Both the position numbers and the translations under genes were made by a program. From assembly GCA_030682255.1 (NCBI GenBank), contig JAUXOK010000016.1:48492-112491 (forward strand): a stretch of 64,000 nt of DNA, written 5' to 3'. The stretch is from Bacteroidota bacterium. Lineage in GTDB: Bacteria; Bacteroidota; Bacteroidia; NS11-12g; UBA955. Under the pieces are notes generated by a model. It was not told the origin of the DNA, ran no database searches, and saw only the letters and a program-made list of their open reading frames with translations. This document shows positions 9,815-18,068 of the stretch, one piece after another (within the stretch, counting starts at the first letter, position 1; the number at the start of each line of letters is the position of its first letter).

Positions 9815-10621
9815 ATGAAAAAAATTATTGTTTTAATGTCAACTTTTTTAATAGCTGCTGTTCTATTCAACGGATGTAAAAAGAAAGTTGAACCGCCTGT
9901 TGAACCTAAACCAGTTCATCAAGTAGAAGAAAAAAATATGGGATTAGTTTTTAAATTTACCGGTACAAATTGCTACTATTGTGGTGATTGGGGTTGGGAT
10001 ATGTTTAAAGATTTAATCACCCAATATCATAAAAAAGACGCTGTATGTATTGCTGCATATAGTCAAAATACATTTGCAAAATTATTAGTTAGTCCAATTG
10101 CAACTGATATGGACAGAAGAGTTCCAGTTACAGCTGGTTACCCTACATTTACAGGCAATTTCAATGATGCTTGGTCAGGTGGAAACACATTTCAAAGTAT
10201 GAATAATATCATTTCTACTAGCATTAATACTCACAAAAACGATCCCGTAATTGTTAATGTTGGCTATTCTCAAAAAATTGAAGGCGATAAATTAGTAGTT
10301 AGCACTTCAACTAAATTTTTTAAAGATACAGATGGTGATTATTATCTTGGTGTTTATGTTCTTGAAAATGGCATAGTTGCGAATCAATCTGGACCAAAAG
10401 GCGGCCCAAATGCAATACACGACAATGTTTTAAGAGGAGGTAATGGAAGCTGGGGTGAACTAATTTCATCTGGTTCTGTGGCAAAAGGCAAGTTTTTTGA
10501 CAAAGTTGTTAATATTGATATACCATCTGAATGGAACAAAGACAAATTATCTGTTTATACAGTAATTTGGAAAAAGAACAACATCAAATACGATTTTGTT
10601 AATGCTTATATTAATCAATAA
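9815..10621 (+). CDS. Omp28-related lipoprotein with a CxxC thioredoxin-like motif
   Basis: This 268-residue lipoprotein has a signal peptide and lipobox (LFNGC, Cys21). It resembles the Omp28 family first described in Porphyromonas gingivalis. After a proline-rich linker, KFTGTNCYYCGDWG (Cys53 and Cys56) sits where the thioredoxin fold of this family has its CxxC. The middle part keeps the family pattern of a Gly/Pro loop (YPTFTGNFNDAW), and the C-terminal half is beta-rich. It is probably anchored at the outer membrane. A redox or metal-binding role is possible but unproven. The gene stands alone, with its own promoter and a strong terminator. Confidence 0.75.
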   Translation: MKKIIVLMSTFLIAAVLFNGCKKKVEPPVEPKPVHQVEEKNMGLVFKFTGTNCYYCGDWGWDMFKDLITQYHKKDAVCIAAYSQNTFAKLLVSPIATDMDRRVPVTAGYPTFTGNFNDAWSGGNTFQSMNNIISTSINTHKNDPVIVNVGYSQKIEGDKLVVSTSTKFFKDTDGDYYLGVYVLENGIVANQSGPKGGPNAIHDNVLRGGNGSWGELISSGSVAKGKFFDKVVNIDIPSEWNKDKLSVYTVIWKKNNIKYDFVNAYINQ

Positions 10622-10644
10622 TTTTCCAATTTAACTTCTTTAAA

Positions 10645-10675
10645 AAAGCCCGACTTTAAAAGTTGGGCTTTTTTT
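10645..10675 (+). terminator. Rho-independent terminator after the Omp28-like gene
   Basis: A 12-bp stem with one G-T pair (AAAGCCCGACTT at 10645-10656, AAGTTGGGCTTT at 10660-10671) has a 3-base loop and a run of T. It separates the Omp28-like gene from the next promoter. Confidence 0.85.
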
Positions 10676-10692
10676 ATGCATATGTTTCTAAC

Positions 10693-10700
10693 TACATTTG
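10693..10700 (+). promoter_or_regulatory. -7 element placed 4 bases before the start codon
   Basis: TACATTTG matches TAnnTTTG and is followed by CTGT and then the ATG at 10705, which predicts an almost leaderless transcript. A clear -33 TTG at the right distance is not seen. Confidence 0.45.
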
Positions 10701-10704
10701 CTGT

Positions 10705-12024
10705 ATGAAATATTTTTTGGTATTTGGAGCTGGGAAAAGCAGCATCTATTTGATAGAACATCTCAATCAATATGGTCAAGAACATCAAATCAAAACGATG
10801 GTTTGCGACAAAGATGTTTCTTTTGTAGAGTCTTATCTAACAAAAAACAAATGGCTCGAGTTCAAACATTTAGATATTCAAAACCAAAATCAAGTGGAAG
10901 CCTTAATCAAAAACGCGGAAATAGTTGTTTCGCTTTTGCCTGCGAATTTGCATTTTAATATTGCCAAAATTTGTCTTTCTCAGGGCAAGAATCTATGTAC
11001 TGCTTCATACATCTCAGATGACATGAAATCAATAAATGATGAAGTTGAGCAAAAAAACCTCACTTTTTTAAACGAAATGGGCTTAGACCCTGGCATTGAT
11101 CATTTAAGTGCCATGCAAATTTTTGAAGACATCCAATCAAAAGGAGGAGTAATTCAATCTTTTAAAAGTTATTGTGGTGGATTGATAGACGAAGTATCCG
11201 AAGGTGATAATCCATGGAAATATAAATTCACTTGGAATCCTAGAAATGTAGTTTTGGCTGGTCAAGGAGGTTGCGCTCAGTACTTGAATAACAATCTACT
11301 TAAAATCTTGCCTTATCATCAATTATTCAAATTGAACGATTCATTTTCAATCGAAGGTAAAAAATTTGAAGGTTATCCAAACCGAGATTCATTGCTGTAT
11401 ACAAATGTTTATGGACTTGAAAATGCTTCAACAATCATAAGGGGAACATTGAGAAAAGAAGGTTTTTGTTCTGCTTGGCAGCAATTAGTAAGTTTAGGTT
11501 TAACAGATAATCAAAAAGTTTTGACGCTTCAAGAAAATATCACTTGTCGACAATGGTTAGACATGTATTGCCCAAATGGCATTGCCAAAATTCAGAAATA
11601 TTTATCATGTAGCGATGATGATATGCATAAAATAGAGTGGTTAGGTTTACTCAGTGATGCCCCTCTTCCAATTCATATAGGCACATCCGCTGAAATATTA
11701 GAAGAAATCCTTAAATCCAAATGGCAACTTCAGACTGATGACCGAGACATGGTGGTAATGGTGCATGAAATCATATATCAATTAAATGGCAAAACCTTTT
11801 TACTAAATTCATCATTGATGTTAAATGGTGAAACACAAATAAAAACGGCTATGGCAAAGACCGTTGGCTTACCTTTGGCTTATGGCACTATTTTGTTATA
11901 TGAAGGGAAAATTAAAAACAAGGGTGTTATTATGCCAATTTACAAAGAAATTTACGAACCAATTTTAGAACAACTCAAAAAACACCAAATCCATTTTTTG
12001 GAAACGATTTCAGAATTAGCTTAG
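10705..12024 (+). CDS. Saccharopine reductase/dehydrogenase (glutamate-forming type)
   Basis: This 439-residue protein resembles saccharopine reductase (L-glutamate-forming saccharopine dehydrogenase), which interconverts saccharopine and aminoadipate semialdehyde plus glutamate with NAD(P)H. An N-terminal Rossmann motif VFGAGKSS (residues 6-13) is followed by the family signatures NEMGLDPGIDHLSAM, SYCGGL and DNPWKYKFTWNPRNV. In bacteria this usually serves lysine degradation or polyamine-related condensation; no lysine 2-oxoglutarate reductase gene is nearby. The start is the ATG at 10705; a TTG-initiated frame from 10663 would start inside the terminator. The last 9 bp overlap the convergent ZIP gene. 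Confidence 0.85.
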   Translation: MKYFLVFGAGKSSIYLIEHLNQYGQEHQIKTMVCDKDVSFVESYLTKNKWLEFKHLDIQNQNQVEALIKNAEIVVSLLPANLHFNIAKICLSQGKNLCTASYISDDMKSINDEVEQKNLTFLNEMGLDPGIDHLSAMQIFEDIQSKGGVIQSFKSYCGGLIDEVSEGDNPWKYKFTWNPRNVVLAGQGGCAQYLNNNLLKILPYHQLFKLNDSFSIEGKKFEGYPNRDSLLYTNVYGLENASTIIRGTLRKEGFCSAWQQLVSLGLTDNQKVLTLQENITCRQWLDMYCPNGIAKIQKYLSCSDDDMHKIEWLGLLSDAPLPIHIGTSAEILEEILKSKWQLQTDDRDMVVMVHEIIYQLNGKTFLLNSSLMLNGETQIKTAMAKTVGLPLAYGTILLYEGKIKNKGVIMPIYKEIYEPILEQLKKHQIHFLETISELA

Positions 12025-12843
12025 TCCAACATCTAAAGCCATCATTACGATAAATCCTACAATAAAACCCATGGTGGCAAAGTCGGCATATTTATCTCTT
12101 TGGGTTTCGGGAATTACTTCTTCAACCACCACATAAAGCATTGCGCCAGCTGCAAATGCTAAAGCGTATGGCAGAATCGGTTGGATATAAATGACAGCTA
12201 AAGCACCAACAACACCGGCAACAGGCTCTACAACGGCACTTAACTGTCCCCAAAAAAAACTTTTTCTAGGACTAATGCCCTGTCTTCTCAATGGCATTGC
12301 AACAGCAATTCCTTCAGGAAAATTCTGAATACCAATTCCAATTGCCAAAGCTACAGCAGAACCAATGGTAAAATGTGGGTCGCCAAGCGCTGCTGCTCCA
12401 AAAGCTACACCAACCGCCAAGCCTTCAGGAATATTGTGTAATGTAATAGCTAAAACCAACAAAATCGTTCTGTCCCAGGTTGTTTTCAATCCTTCAGATT
12501 CGCTCATTTCGCTATTTAAATGCAGATGAGGCAACACTTTGTCTATCAAAAAAATGAATCCAGCACCGAGAATAAATCCAATTGCAGCTGGCACCCATGA
12601 AAGTTTTTCGCCAAACGATTCAACAGACATTTCGATAGCAGGTGTTAACAAACTCCAAAAACTAGCAGCCACCATTACCCCTCCTGTAAATCCCAACAAA
12701 AAATCGAGCCACTTTCGACTCATGTTTTTCCAAAACAAAACAACAGAGGCCCCCAAAGCGGTCAGCAACCAAGTGAAGGTTGTGGCAATCAAAGCTTGAA
12801 TAATTGGATTTAATTTCGAAAATTCTGCTATTAATTGATTCAT
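12016..12843 (-). CDS. ZIP family divalent metal transporter
   Basis: This 275-residue inner-membrane protein has about eight predicted membrane helices and belongs to the ZIP (ZupT-like) family importing zinc or other divalent metals. The metal-binding helices are clear: HNIPEGLAVGVAFGA (helix IV) and QNFPEGIAVAMPLRR with QLSAVVEPVAG (helix V). The usual second His of HNxPEG in helix V is replaced by Gln, giving the QNFPEG variant seen in a branch of these transporters. The histidine-containing loop (HLHLNSEMSE) near residue 115 may sense or bind metal. It overlaps folP by 4 bp (ATGA), so the two are translationally coupled. Confidence 0.88.
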   Translation of the reverse strand: MNQLIAEFSKLNPIIQALIATTFTWLLTALGASVVLFWKNMSRKWLDFLLGFTGGVMVAASFWSLLTPAIEMSVESFGEKLSWVPAAIGFILGAGFIFLIDKVLPHLHLNSEMSESEGLKTTWDRTILLVLAITLHNIPEGLAVGVAFGAAALGDPHFTIGSAVALAIGIGIQNFPEGIAVAMPLRRQGISPRKSFFWGQLSAVVEPVAGVVGALAVIYIQPILPYALAFAAGAMLYVVVEEVIPETQRDKYADFATMGFIVGFIVMMALDVGLS

Positions 12844-13694
12844 ATTTTATTAGAAATATTTAATTCGTTTACTAATTTAATTGTTTCAAAAGCTTCTTTT
12901 ACGTCATGCACTCTTAATATATGTGCGCCTTGCATCAATGCAATTGTGTTTAAAACACTTGTTCCATTTAAGGCATTTTTGGCGTCTGTATTCAAAACTT
13001 TATAAATCATACTTTTTCTAGATAATCCAACTAAAATTGGACAATCTAGCTCACGAAAGTAAGTAAGGTTATTTAACAATTGATAATTATGCTGAATTGT
13101 TTTACCAAAACCAAATCCAACATCCAAAATAATATCGTTAATACCTTTTTCAATCAAAACTTTCTTTTTGGCTAATAAATAACTAAAAACTTCTTGACTA
13201 ACATTCTGATATTGAGGATTCAATTGCATGTTTTGAGGATTGCCTTTTTTATGCATAGCAATGTAAACGGCTTGATATTTTTCAACAACATCAAATATAG
13301 AAATATCATCATCTCCCGCACTGATATCATTTACAACTGAGGCGCCAGCCATTAAAGCATATTCCGCAACTTTGGATTGAAATGTGTCGATGCTTATAAT
13401 TGCATTAGGAAATCTATTCATAATTTCTTCAATCAATGGAATCGTTCGATTTAACTCTTCTTCAATGGAAATATATTGAGCCCCAGGTTTAGAACTCTGT
13501 CCACCAATGTCAATGATTTTTGCGCCATCATTGAGCATTTCTTCGCATTTTTGGAGAGCATTAAAAAAGTCAATGTGTTTACCTCCATCATAAAAAGAAT
13601 CTGGTGTAGTATTTAATATTCCCATCACCCATGGTGTATTTATTTCCATGAGGTTTCCCTTAATGTTCAAAAAGTAAGGTTTGAAAATATTCAT
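12840..13694 (-). CDS. folP: Dihydropteroate synthase
   Basis: This 284-residue enzyme condenses p-aminobenzoate with dihydropterin pyrophosphate in folate synthesis and is the sulfonamide target. The signatures are VMGILNTTPDSFYDGG (residues 23-38), IDIGGQSSKPGA, SIDTFQSKVAEYAL, VNDISAG, ILDVGFGFGKT and VGLSRKSM. The ATG at 13694 was chosen because the upstream frame only extends to a TTG within the divergent promoter. It lies first in a two-gene unit with the ZIP transporter and is transcribed away from the DUF1599 gene. Confidence 0.93.
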   Translation of the reverse strand: MNIFKPYFLNIKGNLMEINTPWVMGILNTTPDSFYDGGKHIDFFNALQKCEEMLNDGAKIIDIGGQSSKPGAQYISIEEELNRTIPLIEEIMNRFPNAIISIDTFQSKVAEYALMAGASVVNDISAGDDDISIFDVVEKYQAVYIAMHKKGNPQNMQLNPQYQNVSQEVFSYLLAKKKVLIEKGINDIILDVGFGFGKTIQHNYQLLNNLTYFRELDCPILVGLSRKSMIYKVLNTDAKNALNGTSVLNTIALMQGAHILRVHDVKEAFETIKLVNELNISNKI

Positions 13695-13701
13695 TATCGG
13701 C

Positions 13702-13719
13702 TTATGTTTGCAAACATAA
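13702..13719. promoter_or_regulatory. Perfect palindrome carrying -7 elements for both directions
   Basis: TTATGTTTGCAAACATAA is an exact 18-bp palindrome containing TATGTTTG on each strand, matching the TAnnTTTG -7 consensus both ways. It lies 8 bp before the folP start codon and 18 bp before the GTG of the DUF1599 gene, so one element may drive both. Confidence 0.5.
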
Positions 13720-13737
13720 TAAAAATTAAATAGCAAA

Positions 13738-14271
13738 GTGAGTAATACTTTAGAACAATATCAGTTTGAAATTCAAAAATGCAGAAGTTTATTCGAAAGA
13801 AAAAATGCAGATTATGGTTCATCATGGCGTATTCTTCGACCTTCAAGCGTTACAGATCAAATTCTAATAAAGGCTTTAAGAATTAGAAGCATTGAAGAAA
13901 AGGGAGAAAATAAAGTTGGCGAAAGCATTGAAGATGAATTTGTTGGCATATATAACTACAGCATAATAGGATTAATGCAGTTAAAACACTGGAAAGATGA
14001 ACAAGAATTCACTTTTGAAGAAATCATGAATATGTATGATTCAGAAAAAAAAGCAACTCAAGAATTAATGCTGAAAAAAAATCATGATTATGGAGAAGCA
14101 TGGAGAGAAATGAGAACCAGTAGTTTTACTGATTTAATACTGATGAAACTAAATAGAACTAAACAAATAGAGGATAATGATGGCGCAACAATTGTTAGTG
14201 AAGGCATTGATGCAAATTATCGAGATATGATGAATTATGCTATATTTGCACTTATCAACATTCATAACTGA
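13738..14271 (+). CDS. DUF1599 protein with two internal repeats
   Basis: This 177-residue cytoplasmic protein consists of two copies of the DUF1599 domain (also described as a nucleotide-modification-associated domain). Copy 1 has KNADYGSSW (22-30) and RPSSVTDQILIK (34-45). Copy 2 has KNHDYGEAW (114-122) and RTSSFTDLILMK (126-137), a 92-residue period. Each half ends in an NY-aliphatic helix. The biochemical role is unknown; the domain is all-helical with conserved charged residues. Translation probably starts at GTG 13738 (MSNTLEQ), because no in-frame ATG precedes the conserved region. It leads a unit with the BT_3928 protein and shikimate kinase. Confidence 0.8.
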   Translation: MSNTLEQYQFEIQKCRSLFERKNADYGSSWRILRPSSVTDQILIKALRIRSIEEKGENKVGESIEDEFVGIYNYSIIGLMQLKHWKDEQEFTFEEIMNMYDSEKKATQELMLKKNHDYGEAWREMRTSSFTDLILMKLNRTKQIEDNDGATIVSEGIDANYRDMMNYAIFALINIHN

Positions 14272-14278
14272 AAATAAA

Positions 14279-15826
14279 ATGAAAGTAATTACTTCTATAT
14301 CTCGCATCATCGTTGGTTTGCTTTTTATTTTTTCTGGCCTTATCAAAAGCAACGACCCAAAAGGAACAGCCATAAAACTCAATGAGTATTTTGATGTATT
14401 TGCCAAAGAATTTGAGGCAAGTCAGGATTCCCTTACCTTTTCTATAACAGATAATTTAGGCACAAGCGAATTTATTTCTTATACTTTTTCGGAAAATGAT
14501 TCTTTTAAAAACATACAAATAAACCAGTCTGAAGTAAAATCAATTTATTACGAAGATGAAGAAATTCCAGAAGATTCAGACTCTTTTCTTGGGTCAACTA
14601 TTTTTATAACAGCTAACAACCAAATCATCTTCAATGCAGACTATATATTAGAAGACACAAGCGAATTAGTTACCCTAAATTTAAAAATCAAAACTGGATT
14701 AAACAACGTCTTATTAGACAAATCTTTATCGTTAAACCTAAAAACCAAACATGAAATAGAGGAAGTATTACCTATATATCAATACACTAAAAAACAAAGT
14801 TTTTGGGTGGGATTTTTCAGAGACTTAAGACCATATGCTATTTATTTTTCTATTATAATGTGCATATTAGAAGTTGTATTAGGGTTTGGAATACTTATAG
14901 GTTGGAAGCCTCAACTGGTATCATGGCTTACTTTATTATTAATTTTATTCTTCACATTTTTAACTTGGTATAGCGCCTATTTTAACAAAGTGACAGATTG
15001 TGGTTGTTTTGGCGACTTTATTAAGCTAGAGCCTTGGACATCATTTTGGAAAGATATTTTCTTGCTCTTTTTCATTTTAATTATTTTCATTCGAAGAAAA
15101 AAAATCATTCCACTATTTTCGACATTATTCAGTTGGAACGCTATGGCAGTTGTACTTATCGCATCAACATTATTTACAATTTTATCCAACATGTATTTGC
15201 CAACTTGGGATTTTTTACCTTATAAAATTGGGAATAACATTAACGCTTTAATGACACCACCAAAAGGTGCTCGATTAATAGATTCTGTTAAATCTGAACT
15301 TATTTATGAAAAAAATGGACAAAAGCAAAGTTTTACTATTCAGAACTACCCCAAAACAGACGATTGGAAATTTGTAGATGCAGTTAATACAGTTATTGAA
15401 CCTGCTTGGAAATCAAAAGTTCATGGCTTTGATTTTTCACCAAGGCCAGAAAACGGTAATGTAGACATTAAAAATAGCTTACTAAACGAAGATAAATATG
15501 TCATATTATTAGTAACTACTCATTTAAAGAAAACATATATGGATGCTTGGCCTAAAATAAGCCTACTAGCAAACGAGGCTAAAAATAATGACATTTCCTT
15601 TTTCGCTATAACAGCCACTTCGCTAGAAGATGCCGATGCATTTAGACTAGAACATCAATTGCCTTTTTATTTCAACAATTCTGATGAAACTTTATTAAAA
15701 ACCTTAATAAGATCTAATCCTGGCATTATGTTATGGAAAAAAGGACAAATTATCGACAAATGGAGTTGTAGAAGTATTCCGACTTTCAAGAAAATCTCTA
15801 AAATCATCAAAAAGAATAACCGTTAA
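14279..15826 (+). CDS. BT_3928-type DoxX/MauE-like membrane protein
   Basis: This 515-residue protein matches the BT_3928 family found in most Bacteroidota. It starts with a DoxX-like membrane segment (RIIVGLLFIFSGLIKSNDP). A non-membrane insert (about 40-175) follows, then several helices with the MauE-like loop TDCGCFGDF near residue 240. The C-terminal soluble part (about 370-515) looks like a thioredoxin fold but lacks a CxxC (LLVTTHLKKTYMDAW). The function is unknown; DoxX/MauE relatives act with quinones or disulfide formation. It starts 7 bp after the DUF1599 stop. The ATG at 14279 begins directly at the first membrane segment. Confidence 0.82.
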   Translation: MKVITSISRIIVGLLFIFSGLIKSNDPKGTAIKLNEYFDVFAKEFEASQDSLTFSITDNLGTSEFISYTFSENDSFKNIQINQSEVKSIYYEDEEIPEDSDSFLGSTIFITANNQIIFNADYILEDTSELVTLNLKIKTGLNNVLLDKSLSLNLKTKHEIEEVLPIYQYTKKQSFWVGFFRDLRPYAIYFSIIMCILEVVLGFGILIGWKPQLVSWLTLLLILFFTFLTWYSAYFNKVTDCGCFGDFIKLEPWTSFWKDIFLLFFILIIFIRRKKIIPLFSTLFSWNAMAVVLIASTLFTILSNMYLPTWDFLPYKIGNNINALMTPPKGARLIDSVKSELIYEKNGQKQSFTIQNYPKTDDWKFVDAVNTVIEPAWKSKVHGFDFSPRPENGNVDIKNSLLNEDKYVILLVTTHLKKTYMDAWPKISLLANEAKNNDISFFAITATSLEDADAFRLEHQLPFYFNNSDETLLKTLIRSNPGIMLWKKGQIIDKWSCRSIPTFKKISKIIKKNNR

Positions 15827-15859
15827 TCTTATCATAAGAATTAGATCATTAATTTGCCC

Positions 15860-16387
15860 ATGAAAATATTCATCATTGGAATGCCTGGATCGGGCAAATC
15901 ATATTTGGGCAAAAAATTAGCCTTATCTTTGAAACTAAAATTTTATGATTTAGATCATTTGATTGAAAAAAAAGAGAATCAAACCATCAAACAAATTATC
16001 TCAATAAATGGGGAAGATCATTTTAGACATTTGGAAACAAGCATTTTAAAAGGGTTAGAAAAAGAAAATAACATTGTAATATCTTGTGGTGGTGGTGCAC
16101 CTATGTTTTTTGACAACTTAGAATTCATGAAAAAACATGGAATTGTGATATGGTTAAATACAAATTTAAATACTATTTCGTCAAGAATTCAGAAGAACTT
16201 AACACGAAGACCAATGTTTGAGGGCTTAAATAGCCTAGAAATAGACTCAAAATTGTCGGAATTATTTATTCAAAGAGAAAAAAAATACAAAAAAGCTGAT
16301 TTTGAAATCAATATCTTAGGAAAAGAAAAACAATCCTTATCTTCTGTAATTCAAATAGTTATGAATTACTCAAAACACAAACACTAA
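15860..16387 (+). CDS. aroK: Shikimate kinase
   Basis: This 175-residue P-loop kinase phosphorylates shikimate at the 3-hydroxyl in the chorismate pathway. The Walker A motif is GMPGSGKS (7-14). The shikimate-binding Asp and Arg lie in YDLDHLIE and HFRHLE, the CGGGAP motif follows, and the lid arginine is in TRRPMF. The ATG at 15860 lies exactly at the family N terminus (MKIFIIGMPG). It is 33 bp after the BT_3928 gene and probably co-transcribed. No other aro gene is in the window. Confidence 0.9.
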   Translation: MKIFIIGMPGSGKSYLGKKLALSLKLKFYDLDHLIEKKENQTIKQIISINGEDHFRHLETSILKGLEKENNIVISCGGGAPMFFDNLEFMKKHGIVIWLNTNLNTISSRIQKNLTRRPMFEGLNSLEIDSKLSELFIQREKKYKKADFEINILGKEKQSLSSVIQIVMNYSKHKH

Positions 16388-16438
16388 TAAATGTTGATTT
16401 TGTGTTAATATTTATTTTGAAAAAAAAAGCCCTATCCC

Positions 16439-16468
16439 TTGATTTTACTAAACTTTACAATACTTTTG
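16439..16468 (+). promoter_or_regulatory. Consensus Bacteroidota promoter of the HU gene
   Basis: TTG at 16439-16441, a 19-bp spacer and TACTTTTG at 16461-16468 match the TTG-N19-TAnnTTTG consensus exactly. This is the best promoter match I found, in keeping with a highly expressed HU gene. The predicted leader is about 35 bases. Confidence 0.75.
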
Positions 16469-16509
16469 ACCACAGATTTATAAATAAACACATTTAATTT
16501 TAAAAAATT

Positions 16510-16782
16510 ATGAACAAATCAGATTTAATCAGCAAAATGGCAGGAGATGCCAAAGTAACAAAAGCTCAAGCTCAAGCAGCTTTGAACTCATTCATCACAG
16601 CAACAACTGGAGCTTTGAAAAAAGGTGACAAATTAATCTTAGTAGGTTTTGGAACTTTTTCAGTAACTAAAAGAGCAGCTAGAACTGGACGTAACCCACG
16701 TACAGGAAAAGAAATTAAAATTGCAGCTAAAAAAGTTGTTAAATTTAAAGCAGGTGCAGACCTTTCAAGCAAAGTAAAATAA
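16510..16782 (+). CDS. HU family DNA-binding protein
   Basis: This 90-residue nucleoid protein belongs to the HU/IHF family. It binds as a dimer and bends DNA with little sequence preference. The signature beta-arm is complete (GFGTFSVTKRAARTGRNPRT, residues 46-65), ending with the proline that intercalates into the minor groove. The N-terminal helices (MNKSDLISKMA) are canonical, and the length is exactly that of HU. It is a monocistronic gene with a consensus promoter upstream and a strong terminator downstream. Confidence 0.95.
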   Translation: MNKSDLISKMAGDAKVTKAQAQAALNSFITATTGALKKGDKLILVGFGTFSVTKRAARTGRNPRTGKEIKIAAKKVVKFKAGADLSSKVK

Positions 16783-16800
16783 TTTATTTTACTTGTTTTC

Positions 16801-16840
16801 AAATCCCTTTGTCTAAATAGCAAAGGGATTTTTTATTTTT
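16801..16840 (+). terminator. Terminator after the HU gene, overlapping the next promoter
   Basis: An 11-bp perfect stem (AAATCCCTTTG at 16801-16811, CAAAGGGATTT at 16821-16831) with a 9-base loop is followed by a T-rich run. The distal stem base and the T-run are shared with the promoter of the aminotransferase gene. Confidence 0.85.
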
Positions 16841-16841
16841 G
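16808..16841 (+). promoter_or_regulatory. Promoter candidate nested in a terminator
   Basis: TTTG at 16808-16811 lies inside the terminator stem, and TATTTTTG at 16834-16841 matches TAnnTTTG with a 22-bp spacer. The ATG at 16850 is 8 bases further on, so the transcript would be nearly leaderless. Confidence 0.45.
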
Positions 16842-16849
16842 TAACCCAT

Positions 16850-18040
16850 ATGAATACCATGAATCGTTTTTTTTTAAATCATGTTGCCCAAACTTCTGAT
16901 ACACCTCTTGGTATTCAAATCTCTCATGCACAAGGTGTATGGATGTTTGATATCAAAGGGAAAAAATATTTAGATTGTATTTCAGGCATCTCAGTAAGCA
17001 ACCTAGGACATTCCAACCCATACATTATCAACGCCATAAAACAACAGATTGACAAGCACATGCATTTAATGGTTTATGGCGAAATTATACAATCACCACA
17101 AGTTTTATTAGCATCTAAACTAAATAAATTATTACCAGAAAAACTAAATAACATATATTTTGTAAATAGCGGAAGTGAAGCAGTAGAAGGCGCCATGAAA
17201 TTAGCAAAAAGACACACCGGAAGGGCCCGGTTTGTATCAATAGAAAAAGCCTATCATGGAAGCTCTCAAGGTGCAATGAGTTTAATGAGTGATGAATATT
17301 TTCAACATCGATTTGCGCCATTACTTCCTGGTATCGATTTTATTAAACAAAATGAATTTGAGCATATCAATCGCCTAATTACAAATGAAACTGCAGCTGT
17401 GTTTGTAGAACCTATTATGTCAGAAAAAGGTTACATGCCTTGTACTAAAGCATTTTTACAGGCCATTAAAAATAGATGTGAAGAAACCAAAACACTATTA
17501 GTTTTTGATGAAATACAATCAGGTATGGGAAGAACAGGTTCGTTTTTTGCATTCCAAGACCTTCAAATAGAACCTGATATATTACTTTTAGCAAAAGCTT
17601 TTGGTGGCGGAATGCCCTTAGGGGCATTTATATCTTCATCTGAAATAATGAGTTGCCTAATGAATCATCCTGTATTAGGTCATATTACAACATTTGGAGG
17701 CCACCCAGTTTCATGTTCTGCATCGCTGGCCGCTATTGAGTTTTTAGAAAATGAAGATGTCTTAAAATCAATTTCTGAAAAAGAAGTATTATTCCGACAG
17801 TTATTAATTCATCCCAAAATTAAAGAAGTAACTGGAAAAGGATTGATGCTTGCAATAAATTTAGAAGACCCAATGCTTTGCAGAAAAGTAATTGACCAAT
17901 GTGTAAAAGACGGATTATTAATTGATTGGTTTTTATATGCTGAACATAAAATCAGGTTATCTCCACCCCTTATCATTCAAACTGAGGAAATTCAAATAAT
18001 TTGTGAGATTATTTTAAAAAACCTTAATAAATGTCTGTAA
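16850..18040 (+). CDS. Class III PLP-dependent aminotransferase
   Basis: This 396-residue aminotransferase is of the acetylornithine/4-aminobutyrate subgroup (fold type I). It carries the PLP-phosphate loop VNSGSEAVEGAMKLA, the cofactor-contacting FDEIQSGMGRTG and the Schiff-base lysine in LLAKAFGGGMPLG. Substrate cannot be set from sequence: ornithine, acetylornithine, 4-aminobutyrate and lysine are all possible. The saccharopine reductase 5 kb upstream would be compatible with a lysine link, but no arginine genes are nearby, so no symbol is given. The start ATG at 16850 is 3 codons before another ATG. Confidence 0.87.
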   Translation: MNTMNRFFLNHVAQTSDTPLGIQISHAQGVWMFDIKGKKYLDCISGISVSNLGHSNPYIINAIKQQIDKHMHLMVYGEIIQSPQVLLASKLNKLLPEKLNNIYFVNSGSEAVEGAMKLAKRHTGRARFVSIEKAYHGSSQGAMSLMSDEYFQHRFAPLLPGIDFIKQNEFEHINRLITNETAAVFVEPIMSEKGYMPCTKAFLQAIKNRCEETKTLLVFDEIQSGMGRTGSFFAFQDLQIEPDILLLAKAFGGGMPLGAFISSSEIMSCLMNHPVLGHITTFGGHPVSCSASLAAIEFLENEDVLKSISEKEVLFRQLLIHPKIKEVTGKGLMLAINLEDPMLCRKVIDQCVKDGLLIDWFLYAEHKIRLSPPLIIQTEEIQIICEIILKNLNKCL

Positions 18041-18068
18041 CCTTTTATAAATTTGTCGTCTAAAAGTA

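Noticed and set aside
14241..14248. TATATTTG inside the end of the DUF1599 gene as a promoter for BT_3928
   Set aside because: No -33 partner and it lies in coding sequence rich in A/T; operon transcription explains expression.
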